Assembly (NCBI GenBank): GCA_963975935.1
Contig: CAXBIQ010000007.1
Location: 62,001-126,000 of the forward strand
From: Planktosalinus sp963975935
GTDB lineage: Bacteria; Bacteroidota; Bacteroidia; Flavobacteriales; Flavobacteriaceae
Direction of reading: 5' to 3'
Length of the DNA stretch: 64,000 bases
The notes under the pieces are model-generated. The model saw only the letters and a list, made by a program, of their open reading frames with translations, was not told the origin of the DNA and did no database searches. How positions within the stretch are numbered: the first letter of the stretch is position 1; each line of letters begins with the position of its first letter. A program made the translations under genes and the position numbers. Shown one piece after another: positions 16,330 through 24,627 of the stretch.

Positions 16330-17733
16330 TTACTCTTTTGTTTTTACTATTTGTGCCATTAATTCGGCTTCAGTTACGAGTCTGTCATTGGCATAGGCGT
16401 TTCCTTGCATATGCACGATTCCTCTTCTGATAGGGGTTATTAACTCCAGCTTAAAAACGAGTGTATCGCCGGGCAGAACTTGTTGCTTGAACTTGACGTT
16501 GTTGATTTTCATAAAGTACGTCAAATAATTTTCGGGATCCGGCACAGTACTTAATGCCAAAATACCCCCTGTCTGGGCCATTGCTTCGACAATCAAAACA
16601 CCCGGCATTACCGGCGCACCGGGAAAATGCCCTACAAAAAAGGGCTCATTCATTGTAACGTTTTTTATACCAACCACATGAGAATCTGACAGCTCTAATA
16701 TTTTATCAACTAAAAGGAAGGGGGGCCTGTGAGGCAACATGTTCATGATTTGATTCACATCCATCAAAGGTGTTTGTGATAAATCATATTTTGGAATATT
16801 ATTGCGCTTTTCTATTTTAATGATTTTTGCCAATTTTTTAGCAAACTGTGTATTGACGTGGTGGCCGGGCTTGTTTGCTATTACTTTTCCCCTTATTCGT
16901 GTTCCCACAAGTGCAAGGTCTCCCAGGACGTCCAAAAGCTTATGTCTTGCTGCCTCATTTGGATGATGGAGTGTAAGGTTATCAAGAATACCATTGGGTT
17001 TCACAGAAATGGAATCTTTCCTGAAAGCTACTTTCAATTTTTCCATTGTTTTTGGTGATAATTCTTTATCAACATAAACAATAGCGTTGTTTAAATCACC
17101 TCCCTTTATAAGACCATTTTCTAGCAACATTTCAATTTCGTGAAGAAAACTAAAAGTTCTGGCATTAGCAATTTCATTCTTAAACTCAGAAAGGTTTTTT
17201 AGAGTGGCATTTTGGGTTCCCAAAACTTTCGTTCCAAAGTCAACCATAGTAGTAACCTGATACTCATCTGCAGGCATTACAATGATCTCACTTCCTGTTT
17301 CTTCATCAAGGTATGAAATAATTTCTTTGACAATATATTCATCCCTTGGAGCTTCCTGTTCAACATAACCGGCTTTTTCAATTGCTTCAACAAAATACTT
17401 TGAAGAACCATCCATGATGGGTGGCTCAGGAGCATTCAGCTCGAGAATACAGTTATCTATTTGCATTCCTACCAGGGCAGCAAGGACATGTTCTGATGTG
17501 TGAATTTTAACTCCTCTTTTTTCCAGATTTGTTCCCCTTTGTGTATTAACGACATAGTTTGCATCTGCTTCAATGACGGGGCTTCCTTCAAGGTCTACAC
17601 GTATAAATGCATAACCATAGTTGACCGGAGCAGGCTTTAGAGTTAGTGTGACTTCATTTCCTGTATGAAGCCCAACACCTGTTAAGGAAACTTCTTTTCC
17701 TAATGTGCGTTGTTTAGCGGGACACTCATTCAT
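16330..17733 (-). CDS. lpxC: Bifunctional UDP-3-O-acyl-GlcNAc deacetylase / 3-hydroxyacyl-ACP dehydratase (LpxC-FabZ fusion)
   Basis: A 467-residue fusion. Residues about 1-300 are LpxC, the zinc deacetylase that commits lipid A synthesis, with HTSEHVLAAL (Zn ligand His) and HHPNEAARHKLLDVLGD (Zn ligands His/Asp). Residues about 320-467 are FabZ, with MLPHRPPFLLVDKI and catalytic His in GHFPGAPVMPGVL. The fusion is common in Bacteroidota and ties lipid A synthesis to fatty-acid elongation. It overlaps lpxD by 8 nt. Confidence 0.97.
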   Translation of the reverse strand: MNECPAKQRTLGKEVSLTGVGLHTGNEVTLTLKPAPVNYGYAFIRVDLEGSPVIEADANYVVNTQRGTNLEKRGVKIHTSEHVLAALVGMQIDNCILELNAPEPPIMDGSSKYFVEAIEKAGYVEQEAPRDEYIVKEIISYLDEETGSEIIVMPADEYQVTTMVDFGTKVLGTQNATLKNLSEFKNEIANARTFSFLHEIEMLLENGLIKGGDLNNAIVYVDKELSPKTMEKLKVAFRKDSISVKPNGILDNLTLHHPNEAARHKLLDVLGDLALVGTRIRGKVIANKPGHHVNTQFAKKLAKIIKIEKRNNIPKYDLSQTPLMDVNQIMNMLPHRPPFLLVDKILELSDSHVVGIKNVTMNEPFFVGHFPGAPVMPGVLIVEAMAQTGGILALSTVPDPENYLTYFMKINNVKFKQQVLPGDTLVFKLELITPIRRGIVHMQGNAYANDRLVTEAELMAQIVKTKE

Positions 17734-18751
17734 CTTTTATTTTTTTTTCAAGGTTGTTAAATCGCTCCATTATCTTTGGGAGGTTTTTAAAATGAACATA
17801 GCTTTTATTGTAGTCACCATATCCAAACGCTGGTGAACCCTGGATTGTTTCATTATCCTTAATATTTCTTCCAACGCCTGTTTGTGCTTGAATACGGACG
17901 CCATTTCCTATTACAAGGTGACCAGCAATACCCACCTGTCCTCCAATCATACAGTTTTTTCCAATTTTGGTTGAACCTGCTATTCCGGTTTGTGCAGCTA
18001 TAACAGTGTTTTCTCCTATTTCAACATTATGGGCAATCTGAATCTGGTTATCGAGTTTTACTCCTTTTCTTATTATGGTTGAGCCTAAAGTGGCTCTATC
18101 AATCGTAGTACCGGCTCCAATATCAACATAATCTTCAATAATAACATTGCCAGTTTGAGGAACTTTACTGTATTCACCATTTTCATTAGGGGTAAAACCA
18201 AAGCCGTCAGCACCTAAAACAACACTACTATGAATCACACAGTTATTTCCAATACTGGTTTCTGAGTAAATTTTTGAGCCGGCAAAAACAATAACATTAT
18301 CTCCAATGGTAACATTATCGCCAAGATAAACACCGGGGAAAATCTTTACGTTGTTACCAATCTTTACTCCATCTCCTACATATGAAAAAGCCCCCAGATA
18401 TATATTTTCACCAAGCGTTGCGGTAGCTGACTTAAAGACAGGCTCTTCTACACCACTTTTATTTAATTTTACCATATTATAATATTCAAGAAGCTTGGAA
18501 AATGCCTTGTAAGCATTGTCAACCCTTATCAATGTGGTTTTAAGCTTTTCCTCAGCAGAAAAGCTTTTATCCACAATGGTTATCGAGGCATCTGTTGAAT
18601 ATATATATGATGTGTATTTTGGATTGGCAAGAAAAGTCAATGATCCTGCTTCCCCTTCTTCAATTTTTGATAATTTTGAAACTTCAATTTCCGGATTGCC
18701 ATCCACTTCACCTTCCAGGATAGTTGCTATTTGTGATGCTGTAAACTTCAT
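17726..18751 (-). CDS. lpxD: UDP-3-O-acylglucosamine N-acyltransferase LpxD
   Basis: A 341-residue trimeric acyltransferase that adds the N-linked hydroxyacyl chain in lipid A synthesis. An N-terminal uridine-binding domain (about 1-100: SLTFLANPKYTSYIYST) precedes a long run of hexapeptide repeats (about 110-310), with the catalytic His in DNQIQIAHNVEIGENT. The C-terminal helix (NLEKKIKDE) is present. This is the standard LpxD; the 13570-14514 gene is a paralogue. First of the lpxD-lpxC/fabZ-lpxA series. Confidence 0.96.
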   Translation of the reverse strand: MKFTASQIATILEGEVDGNPEIEVSKLSKIEEGEAGSLTFLANPKYTSYIYSTDASITIVDKSFSAEEKLKTTLIRVDNAYKAFSKLLEYYNMVKLNKSGVEEPVFKSATATLGENIYLGAFSYVGDGVKIGNNVKIFPGVYLGDNVTIGDNVIVFAGSKIYSETSIGNNCVIHSSVVLGADGFGFTPNENGEYSKVPQTGNVIIEDYVDIGAGTTIDRATLGSTIIRKGVKLDNQIQIAHNVEIGENTVIAAQTGIAGSTKIGKNCMIGGQVGIAGHLVIGNGVRIQAQTGVGRNIKDNETIQGSPAFGYGDYNKSYVHFKNLPKIMERFNNLEKKIKDE

Positions 18752-18847
18752 CTCAGTTTTTTAGGTGTTAGTAGATTTAGCTATATAAAGTATTAAATGT
18801 AATATAATCGATATGCTTTTCATTGTGGCAAAAATAGGAAAAATGGT

Positions 18848-20077
18848 TCAATCTTTAGACTTTGGATAACATAGATAATATTTTGTCACTAAATTGGTAA
18901 GTGCCTTATTGCTAATTTGGTCACTTACTTCAGAAAAATTAATTGCTTTTCCCTTCTGTGTTAATAGCTTGATTGTTTGCCTGGTCTCACTGTAAGCCTG
19001 GTTTGTAATTTCACCACGAAAACAGAAATACTCTGCCTCCTCCCTTGTCAAATTGAACTTCTTCTTTGCTTTTTCTATCTTTTTGTTTAATAGGGTATCG
19101 CTAAAGGGTTTGCTGCCAATTTTTATCTTTAATAGATCCCTGTTTAAAAGTTTTTCAGATAATGTGCTTAAAACAAAATCATTATTATTTTTCCAGCTTT
19201 TAACGGCTGAAATGATGTCATAATCATCAAGATCTGAAAAGGTTTTGAGAACTGATGTTGAAAACGCATCTTTTGTAATGGTGTTTTCCAAAAAAAACAA
19301 CAGAGGTTCACTGGCATAAATTTCTTTTCCGGATGCAATCAACTCTTTGGCTCTTTTTAATATGTTCACCAGAATGTGTTCTGCCACAACGCTGGTTTTA
19401 TGTAAATAAACCTGCCAATACATAAATCGACGTGCAACAATGAACTTTTCAAGGGAATAAACACCTTTCTCCTCTACTACAAGTTCATTTTTAACAACAT
19501 TCAGCATGGTAATCAATCTTTCAGAATTTATATTGCCTTCAGGTGTACCGGCATAAAAACTGTCCCGCTTCAGATAATCAAGCCTGTCCATGTCAAGTTG
19601 ACCTGAAATCAACTGACACAAAAACTTCTTGTCATATTCACCCTTAAAGATTTTGATGGCCAGCGTTAATCTTCCGTTAAATGTTTTATTGAGAAGTTCC
19701 ATAAAATAAACAGATATCTCCTCATGTGCAATCCCTTTTACTATGCTGTTTTCCATGGCATGTGAAAAGGGACCATGGCCAATATCGTGCAGTAAAATAG
19801 CTATATAAAGTGCCTCCTCTTCTTCATCTGAAATTGCAACTCCCTTAAAACGTAAAACTTGGACTGCTTTTTGCATTAAAAACATACAACCCAAGGCGTG
19901 ATGAAATCGGGTATGATTTGCTCCGGGATAGACCAGATAAGAAAGTCCCATTTGTGAAATGCGACGCAGTCTTTGAAAGTAAGGATGTTCTATTATTTCA
20001 AAAACAATAGTATCGGGTATCGTAATAAAACCGTAAATTGGGTCGTTTAAAATATTGAGTTTTTCGTATGGATACAA
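18848..20077 (-). CDS. HD-domain phosphohydrolase (dNTPase-like)
   Basis: A 409-residue protein with the HD signature HTRFHHALG (about 55-63), HDIGHGPFSHAME (H97, D98, H101) and a downstream RLDYLKRDSFYAGT. It is related to dGTP triphosphohydrolases and SAMHD1-type proteins, but the substrate is unknown. The only reasonable start is a TTG at 20077 (MYPYEKLNILNDPIYGF): no in-frame ATG lies nearby and homologues begin at about this point. It precedes lpxD by 96 nt and is divergent from porX. Confidence 0.88.
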   Translation of the reverse strand: MYPYEKLNILNDPIYGFITIPDTIVFEIIEHPYFQRLRRISQMGLSYLVYPGANHTRFHHALGCMFLMQKAVQVLRFKGVAISDEEEEALYIAILLHDIGHGPFSHAMENSIVKGIAHEEISVYFMELLNKTFNGRLTLAIKIFKGEYDKKFLCQLISGQLDMDRLDYLKRDSFYAGTPEGNINSERLITMLNVVKNELVVEEKGVYSLEKFIVARRFMYWQVYLHKTSVVAEHILVNILKRAKELIASGKEIYASEPLLFFLENTITKDAFSTSVLKTFSDLDDYDIISAVKSWKNNNDFVLSTLSEKLLNRDLLKIKIGSKPFSDTLLNKKIEKAKKKFNLTREEAEYFCFRGEITNQAYSETRQTIKLLTQKGKAINFSEVSDQISNKALTNLVTKYYLCYPKSKD

Positions 20078-20117
20078 AGGCAGATTTTTTAAAACAAGAA
20101 TTTGTTAAAATTCAAGA

Positions 20118-20149
20118 CAAATATAATACAAATAAGAACAGATAGACAA
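20118..20149 (-). promoter_or_regulatory. Promoter of the HD-domain gene
   Basis: TTG (20149-20147), a 21-nt spacer and TATATTTG (20125-20118) on the minus strand match the -33/-7 consensus. The -33 element overlaps the porX start codon at 20149, so the divergent genes share regulatory DNA. Confidence 0.6.
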
Positions 20150-21699
20150 TGAATACATTACACATTCTCTGGGTAGATGACGAAATTGATTTGTTAAAAC
20201 CACACATACTTTTTTTAGAAGGGAAAAATTACCAGGTAACCAAAGCCCAAAGTGGTACAGAAGCACTTGAAGAAATTAAAAAAACCAGTTTTGACATCGT
20301 TTTTCTTGACGAAAATATGCCCGGATTAACCGGTATTGAAACCCTTAACGAAATAAAGGAACGCCAGGCAAACCTCCCAGTAGTGATGATCACAAAAAGT
20401 GAAGAGGAGTATATTATGGAAGAGGCCATAGGCTCAAAAATAGCTGATTACCTCATTAAACCCGTAAACCCAAACCAAATCCTGCTTAGCTTAAAAAAGA
20501 ACCTGGATCACTCCCGTCTTGTAAATCAAAAAACAACTTCAAATTATCAGCAGGAGTTCCGCAAAATATCCATGGAACTTTCTATGGTCAATTCATATGA
20601 AGAATGGGTGGAAGTTTATCAACGATTGTTATATTGGGAGTTACAGCTTGAAGATATAGAAGACCAGGGCATGTTTGAAATTTTGGAATCCCAAAAAGCT
20701 GAAGCAAACACACAATTTTGTAAATTCATTGATAAGAATTACCCTTCCTGGTTTGATAGAAATGCAGAAGCACCTGTGATGTCACACACACTCTTTAGAG
20801 ATAAAATCGCCCCGGAAATCAGTCAAACACAGCCTACCCTGCTTGTTGTAATTGACAATTTAAGATATGATCAATGGAAGGTTTTTGAGCCTATTATTTC
20901 AAATATTTATAAAAAAGCAAGTGAAACAGCTTTTTACAGTATCCTGCCCACAGCAACACAATATGCCCGAAACGCAATTTTTTCGGGGCTTATGCCAAGT
21001 GAAATGGAAAAATTACATCCTGATTTATGGTTGAATGATACAGAGGAAGGTGGAAAAAATTTATATGAAAAAGAATTTTTGGAAGCACAATTAAAACGTT
21101 TAGGCATAAAAATTAATTACGACTATTTCAAAATTTCAAGCTTAAAACAAGGAAAAAAACTCGTTGACAACTTTAAGACCCAGAAAGAAAATGACCTTAC
21201 AGTTGTGGTTTATAATTTTGTGGATATGATTTCTCATGCCAAAACTGAAATGGAAGTTATTAAAGAACTAGCGTCAAGTGATAAATCATATCGCTCTTTG
21301 ACGCATAGCTGGTTTAAAAACTCACCTTTACTGGAGATTATTCAGCAAGCGGCTCAAATGGGCTTCAAACTTATCTTGACAACAGACCATGGAACTATCA
21401 ATGTCAAGAATCCTTCAAAAGTTATTGGTGACAAAAACACAAGTTTGAACCTGCGCTATAAAACAGGAAAGAGTTTGACTTATGAAGAAAAAGATGTTTT
21501 AGCAGCAAAAGACCCAAAAACAATACATTTACCAACAATTAATATGAGCAGCTCCTTCATATTTGCAAAAGGCGATCTCTTCTTTGCTTATCCCAACAAC
21601 TACAATCATTATGTGAGTTATTACAGAAATACATATCAACATGGAGGGGTCTCTTTAGAAGAAATGATTATACCGTTTGCAGTTTTACTGCCCAGGTAA
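20149..21699 (+). CDS. porX: PorX: response regulator with PglZ (alkaline-phosphatase-fold) effector domain
   Basis: A 516-residue protein. Residues 1-120 form a receiver domain with the acidic pair D10/D11, phosphoacceptor D54 (FLDENMPG), T82 and K104 (IKPVNP). The rest is a PglZ domain of the alkaline phosphatase superfamily, with VIDNLRYDQWK near 240, PTATQYARNAIFSG, LTTDHGTINV and the C-terminal HGGVSLEEMIIP as metal-binding candidates. PorX works with the kinase PorY and a sigma factor to control type IX secretion in Porphyromonas and Flavobacterium, and the PglZ domain is reported to cleave cyclic oligonucleotides. The kinase and secretion genes are not here. tsaE follows closely. Confidence 0.93.
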   Translation: MNTLHILWVDDEIDLLKPHILFLEGKNYQVTKAQSGTEALEEIKKTSFDIVFLDENMPGLTGIETLNEIKERQANLPVVMITKSEEEYIMEEAIGSKIADYLIKPVNPNQILLSLKKNLDHSRLVNQKTTSNYQQEFRKISMELSMVNSYEEWVEVYQRLLYWELQLEDIEDQGMFEILESQKAEANTQFCKFIDKNYPSWFDRNAEAPVMSHTLFRDKIAPEISQTQPTLLVVIDNLRYDQWKVFEPIISNIYKKASETAFYSILPTATQYARNAIFSGLMPSEMEKLHPDLWLNDTEEGGKNLYEKEFLEAQLKRLGIKINYDYFKISSLKQGKKLVDNFKTQKENDLTVVVYNFVDMISHAKTEMEVIKELASSDKSYRSLTHSWFKNSPLLEIIQQAAQMGFKLILTTDHGTINVKNPSKVIGDKNTSLNLRYKTGKSLTYEEKDVLAAKDPKTIHLPTINMSSSFIFAKGDLFFAYPNNYNHYVSYYRNTYQHGGVSLEEMIIPFAVLLPR

Positions 21700-21738
21700 T
21701 GATTTTTTTACTATATTTGGACACGTAACCCCAAAGTT

Positions 21739-22152
21739 ATGATCTACACCTACTCCCTATCAAACTTGCCAGAAGCGGCAAATGCTGTGCTTACCGGTAT
21801 TTCAGGCAAGACACTTCTTTTTTATGGTGATATGGGCTCAGGAAAAACTACTTTAATAAAAGAAATCGCAAAACAATTGGGAACCGCCGAGTTGGTTAAC
21901 AGTCCCACTTTTTCTTTAGTGAATGAATATGATATCAATCAAGGCAAGTTATACCATTTTGATTTTTACAGAATCGATGATGAAACTGAAGCACTTGATA
22001 TGGGTGTAGAGGAATATTTTTATAGTGATAATTGGAATCTTATAGAGTGGCCGGAAAAAATACCGGGATTATTACCAAAACAAAAAAACGAAGTTTATTT
22101 ACATATAAATAACGACGGATCAAGAACTTTAAAAATTATTGCCGGTGAATAA
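21739..22152 (+). CDS. tsaE: tRNA threonylcarbamoyladenosine biosynthesis ATPase TsaE
   Basis: A 137-residue ATPase with Walker A FYGDMGSGKTTLIK (about 28-41), the SPTFSLVNEY motif and the LIEWPE motif (about 110). It works with TsaB and TsaD to make t6A at position 37 of ANN-decoding tRNAs. Short tsaE genes of this size are typical. It lies 39 nt after porX on the same strand and a weak hairpin with a T-run follows. Confidence 0.95.
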   Translation: MIYTYSLSNLPEAANAVLTGISGKTLLFYGDMGSGKTTLIKEIAKQLGTAELVNSPTFSLVNEYDINQGKLYHFDFYRIDDETEALDMGVEEYFYSDNWNLIEWPEKIPGLLPKQKNEVYLHINNDGSRTLKIIAGE

Positions 22153-22181
22153 ATAGATAGATATAAAATAGTGGCTTTTGC

Positions 22182-22212
22182 GATAAACACTGCGTTTATC
22201 ATTCCTTTTTTT
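22182..22212 (+). terminator. Probable tsaE terminator
   Basis: GATAAAC and GTTTATC form a 7-bp stem with a 5-nt loop, followed by ATTCC and a run of eight T residues. The stem is AT-rich, so efficiency is uncertain. Confidence 0.5.
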
Positions 22213-22319
22213 TAGTTAAGACCCCAAATCGACATTAAAAATTGAGCAGATTTCTATTGTCTAAAGATAACTTACTAAGATACGGGAATATTTTTTAAAA
22301 TACTTTAGTTTTTTTTATA

Positions 22320-22327
22320 TAGGTTTG
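22320..22327 (+). promoter_or_regulatory. -7 box upstream of the tiny lipoprotein gene
   Basis: TAGGTTTG fits TAnnTTTG and lies 28 nt before the ATG at 22356. No good TTG is present at -33. Confidence 0.45.
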
Positions 22328-22355
22328 TACTATTAACCTCACAAAAACTAAAATT

Positions 22356-22490
22356 ATGAAAATGTCAAAATCACTACTATTTGTAGCTATCTTCTGTGCC
22401 GGATTATTTGTATCTTGTACACCAGAAAGTATAGACAACGATGAACAACAAATCGACCTTACAACAGTCAAAGTCCCAAGACAAGGGTAA
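22356..22490 (+). CDS. Tiny lipoprotein (44 residues)
   Basis: A 44-residue frame starting MKMSKSLLFVAIF. It has a basic N-terminus, a hydrophobic core and a lipobox-like LFVSC with Cys at residue 21, giving a mature peptide of only 24 residues (CTPESIDNDEQQIDLTT...KVPRQG). A -7 box precedes it. I recall short flavobacterial lipoproteins of this type with a Lys/Pro/Gly C-terminus, but the role is unknown. Its last 50 nt overlap, in a different frame, the following membrane-protein gene. Confidence 0.7.
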   Translation: MKMSKSLLFVAIFCAGLFVSCTPESIDNDEQQIDLTTVKVPRQG

Positions 22491-22965
22491 AAAAAAGTTC
22501 ACTATAGGTGGTGGCATTGTTGTATTATTAATTGCTATATCACCTTACCTATTTTATTTGTATGAAAGTGTCCCAAACGAATTAGTTTGGGACACTTGGT
22601 TTTTTACAGGTGAGTTAGAACTATACACTTGGTATAATTTTGCTTGGTATCTAACCGGAAAAGTTATTCCACTCTACTTACTTTTGATATGGTTTTTTAC
22701 TTGTAAGCATTGGTGGCACTGGATTATTTTAATTCCCATAACAATGTATTTATTCCAAGCATGGGGAATTGTTAATCAATCCAGAAATGCTGATGAGGTG
22801 GAATTATTATATATGATTCCAATTATGTTAATTATCATTCCGGCTGTTTACCTTATCCGAGCAAAAGTTTTTAGCAGGGTGCGTGGCGATGACATGAGAG
22901 CTTTTGAAGAAGAGCTTAAAACGAAACGCACTTTATGGGATGAACTAAAAGATCTTTTCCGATAA
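22441..22965 (+). CDS. Multi-pass membrane protein of unknown function
   Basis: A 174-residue protein with a basic N-terminus (KGKKKFTIGGG) and four predicted membrane segments (about 24-41, 69-86, 89-103 and 122-141) rich in Trp/Tyr (YTWYNFAWYL, WFFTCKHWWHW). The charged C-terminal helix ends TLWDELKDLFR. No catalytic motif is seen and no confident family is assigned. It probably forms a unit with the tiny lipoprotein it overlaps by 50 nt. Similar pairs seem to occur in other flavobacteria. Confidence 0.75.
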   Translation: MNNKSTLQQSKSQDKGKKKFTIGGGIVVLLIAISPYLFYLYESVPNELVWDTWFFTGELELYTWYNFAWYLTGKVIPLYLLLIWFFTCKHWWHWIILIPITMYLFQAWGIVNQSRNADEVELLYMIPIMLIIIPAVYLIRAKVFSRVRGDDMRAFEEELKTKRTLWDELKDLFR

Positions 22966-23040
22966 AAACATTCAATTTTCTTCCTTGCACCATATACATT
23001 AAAGTTGTAATTTAGTTTTTACAACAAACCTAAACTTTTA

Positions 23041-24240
23041 ATGGCCAAGTCAGTTACTCCCTTTACTGCCTCTCAATTGATACCCAAAGAGGAAACCCTT
23101 GAGATTGAAAAAACCAAAGGTGATTTGTTTATAGGTATTCCCAAAGAAATTTACTTTCAGGAAAAACGCATTTGTCTCACTCCTGATGCTGTTTCAGCTA
23201 TGGTAGCTCAAGGACATAAAATTTTAATTGAGAATGGAGCCGGTGAAGGAGCCAGCTTTAGCGACAAAGCTTATTCTGATGCCGGGGCTATTTTGACTCA
23301 GGATATAAAAAAAATATTTTCCTGCCCTATTATTTTAAAAGTAGAACCCCCTACCCTTGAAGAAATTGAAATGATGAACCCTAAATCGGTTCTTATTTCA
23401 GCTTTACAGCTTAAAACGAGAGAAAAGAAATATTTTGAAGCACTATCAAAAAAGAAAATCACAGCTTTAGCCTTTGAATTTCTTCAGGATGAAAATGGAG
23501 CATATCCTGCTGTAAGGGCGTTGAGTGAACTGGCTGGTACAGCTTCCATCCTTATTGCTGCAGAACTTATGGTAAATGCCAAAGAAGGCAACGGCTTGAT
23601 GTTTGGCAACATAAGTGGGGTTCCACCCATCGAGGTAGTAATTATCGGTGCCGGTACTGTTGGCGAATTTGCCGCAAGATCAGCACTTGGTCTTGGAGCA
23701 AGTATCAAGGTTTTTGACAACTCTATTTCAAAATTAAGATGTTTACAAACCAATTTGGGAAGACCAATTTTTACATCAACCCTACAACCAAAAAATCTTC
23801 TAAAAGCATTAAAACGCTGTGATGTTGCCATAGGAGCCATAAGGGGTAAAAACCGTTCACCCATTATTGTATCAAATACAATGGTTGAAAACATGAAAAA
23901 AGGTGCCGTTATTATTGATGTAAGCATTGATATGGGCGGATGCTTTGAATCTTCTGAAATGACCTCACATGATAATCCCATTGTTATCAAGAATGGCGTT
24001 ATTCATTATGGTGTGCCTAATATTCCTGCACGGTATCCCAAAACAGCCTCATTGTCAATCAGTAATATATTTACGCCCTATTTATTGGATATTGCAGAAT
24101 CAGGTGGTTTGGAAAATGCCATAAGATTTGACAATGGTTTGAAAAATGGGTTGTATTTTTACCGCGGCATTTTAACAAACAAATCTATTTCAGATTGGTT
24201 TGATATGCCATACAGCGATATAAACCTCTTTATTTTATAA
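23041..24240 (+). CDS. ald: Alanine dehydrogenase
   Basis: A 399-residue NAD-dependent enzyme that interconverts alanine and pyruvate plus ammonia. Visible are the substrate-binding KEIYFQEKRICLTPDAV region (about 36-50), a central Rossmann GAGTVGEFAA, and a C-terminal VSIDMGGCFESSE and VPNIPARYPKTASLS. Bacteroidota forms carry an N-terminal extension of about 30 residues, as here. The family also includes transhydrogenase alpha subunits, but the size and C-terminus fit Ald. The small membrane-anchored gene follows after 9 nt. Confidence 0.93.
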   Translation: MAKSVTPFTASQLIPKEETLEIEKTKGDLFIGIPKEIYFQEKRICLTPDAVSAMVAQGHKILIENGAGEGASFSDKAYSDAGAILTQDIKKIFSCPIILKVEPPTLEEIEMMNPKSVLISALQLKTREKKYFEALSKKKITALAFEFLQDENGAYPAVRALSELAGTASILIAAELMVNAKEGNGLMFGNISGVPPIEVVIIGAGTVGEFAARSALGLGASIKVFDNSISKLRCLQTNLGRPIFTSTLQPKNLLKALKRCDVAIGAIRGKNRSPIIVSNTMVENMKKGAVIIDVSIDMGGCFESSEMTSHDNPIVIKNGVIHYGVPNIPARYPKTASLSISNIFTPYLLDIAESGGLENAIRFDNGLKNGLYFYRGILTNKSISDWFDMPYSDINLFIL

Positions 24241-24249
24241 TATCTTTTA

Positions 24250-24627
24250 ATGAAATTCACTCAAAGGCTTGCTTATTATCTCTTTGGATTTTCTATTGGA
24301 CTCATATTCTTGTTTTATTTTTTAGGAAAAAAAGGCGCTTCTTGTGATTATAGCCCTAATGCCCGTGTAAAAAAGAATATCAGGTTAAAACCAAAAGTAT
24401 ATTCTGAAGCTGTATTGGAAAAAATACATCAAAACAATTTAGACACTTCTTATGTTTCGTTATTGTTACAAAATGGAAAAGTAGATTTTTCAGACAGCAA
24501 TACAAACCTTGATGTTTGTAATATATATGTCATAAGAGGAGAGTTTGAAAAAAAGCACTTAAAACTGGAAGTAGAAAATTGCCCTGAACACGCCACAATA
24601 TTAACGCTCACTGAAACAGAAGACTAA
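24250..24627 (+). CDS. Small membrane-anchored protein, DUF4258-like (tentative)
   Basis: A 125-residue protein with one N-terminal membrane segment (about 8-25, LAYYLFGFSIGLIFLFYFL). The cytoplasmic or periplasmic part has cysteines at about 32, 98 and 119 and a predicted alpha/beta fold. DUF4258 is suggested by memory of the flavobacterial homologue next to alanine dehydrogenase; this is not proven. Its stop codon overlaps the stop of the convergent proline dehydrogenase gene by 3 nt, so no terminator fits between them. Confidence 0.7.
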   Translation: MKFTQRLAYYLFGFSIGLIFLFYFLGKKGASCDYSPNARVKKNIRLKPKVYSEAVLEKIHQNNLDTSYVSLLLQNGKVDFSDSNTNLDVCNIYVIRGEFEKKHLKLEVENCPEHATILTLTETED

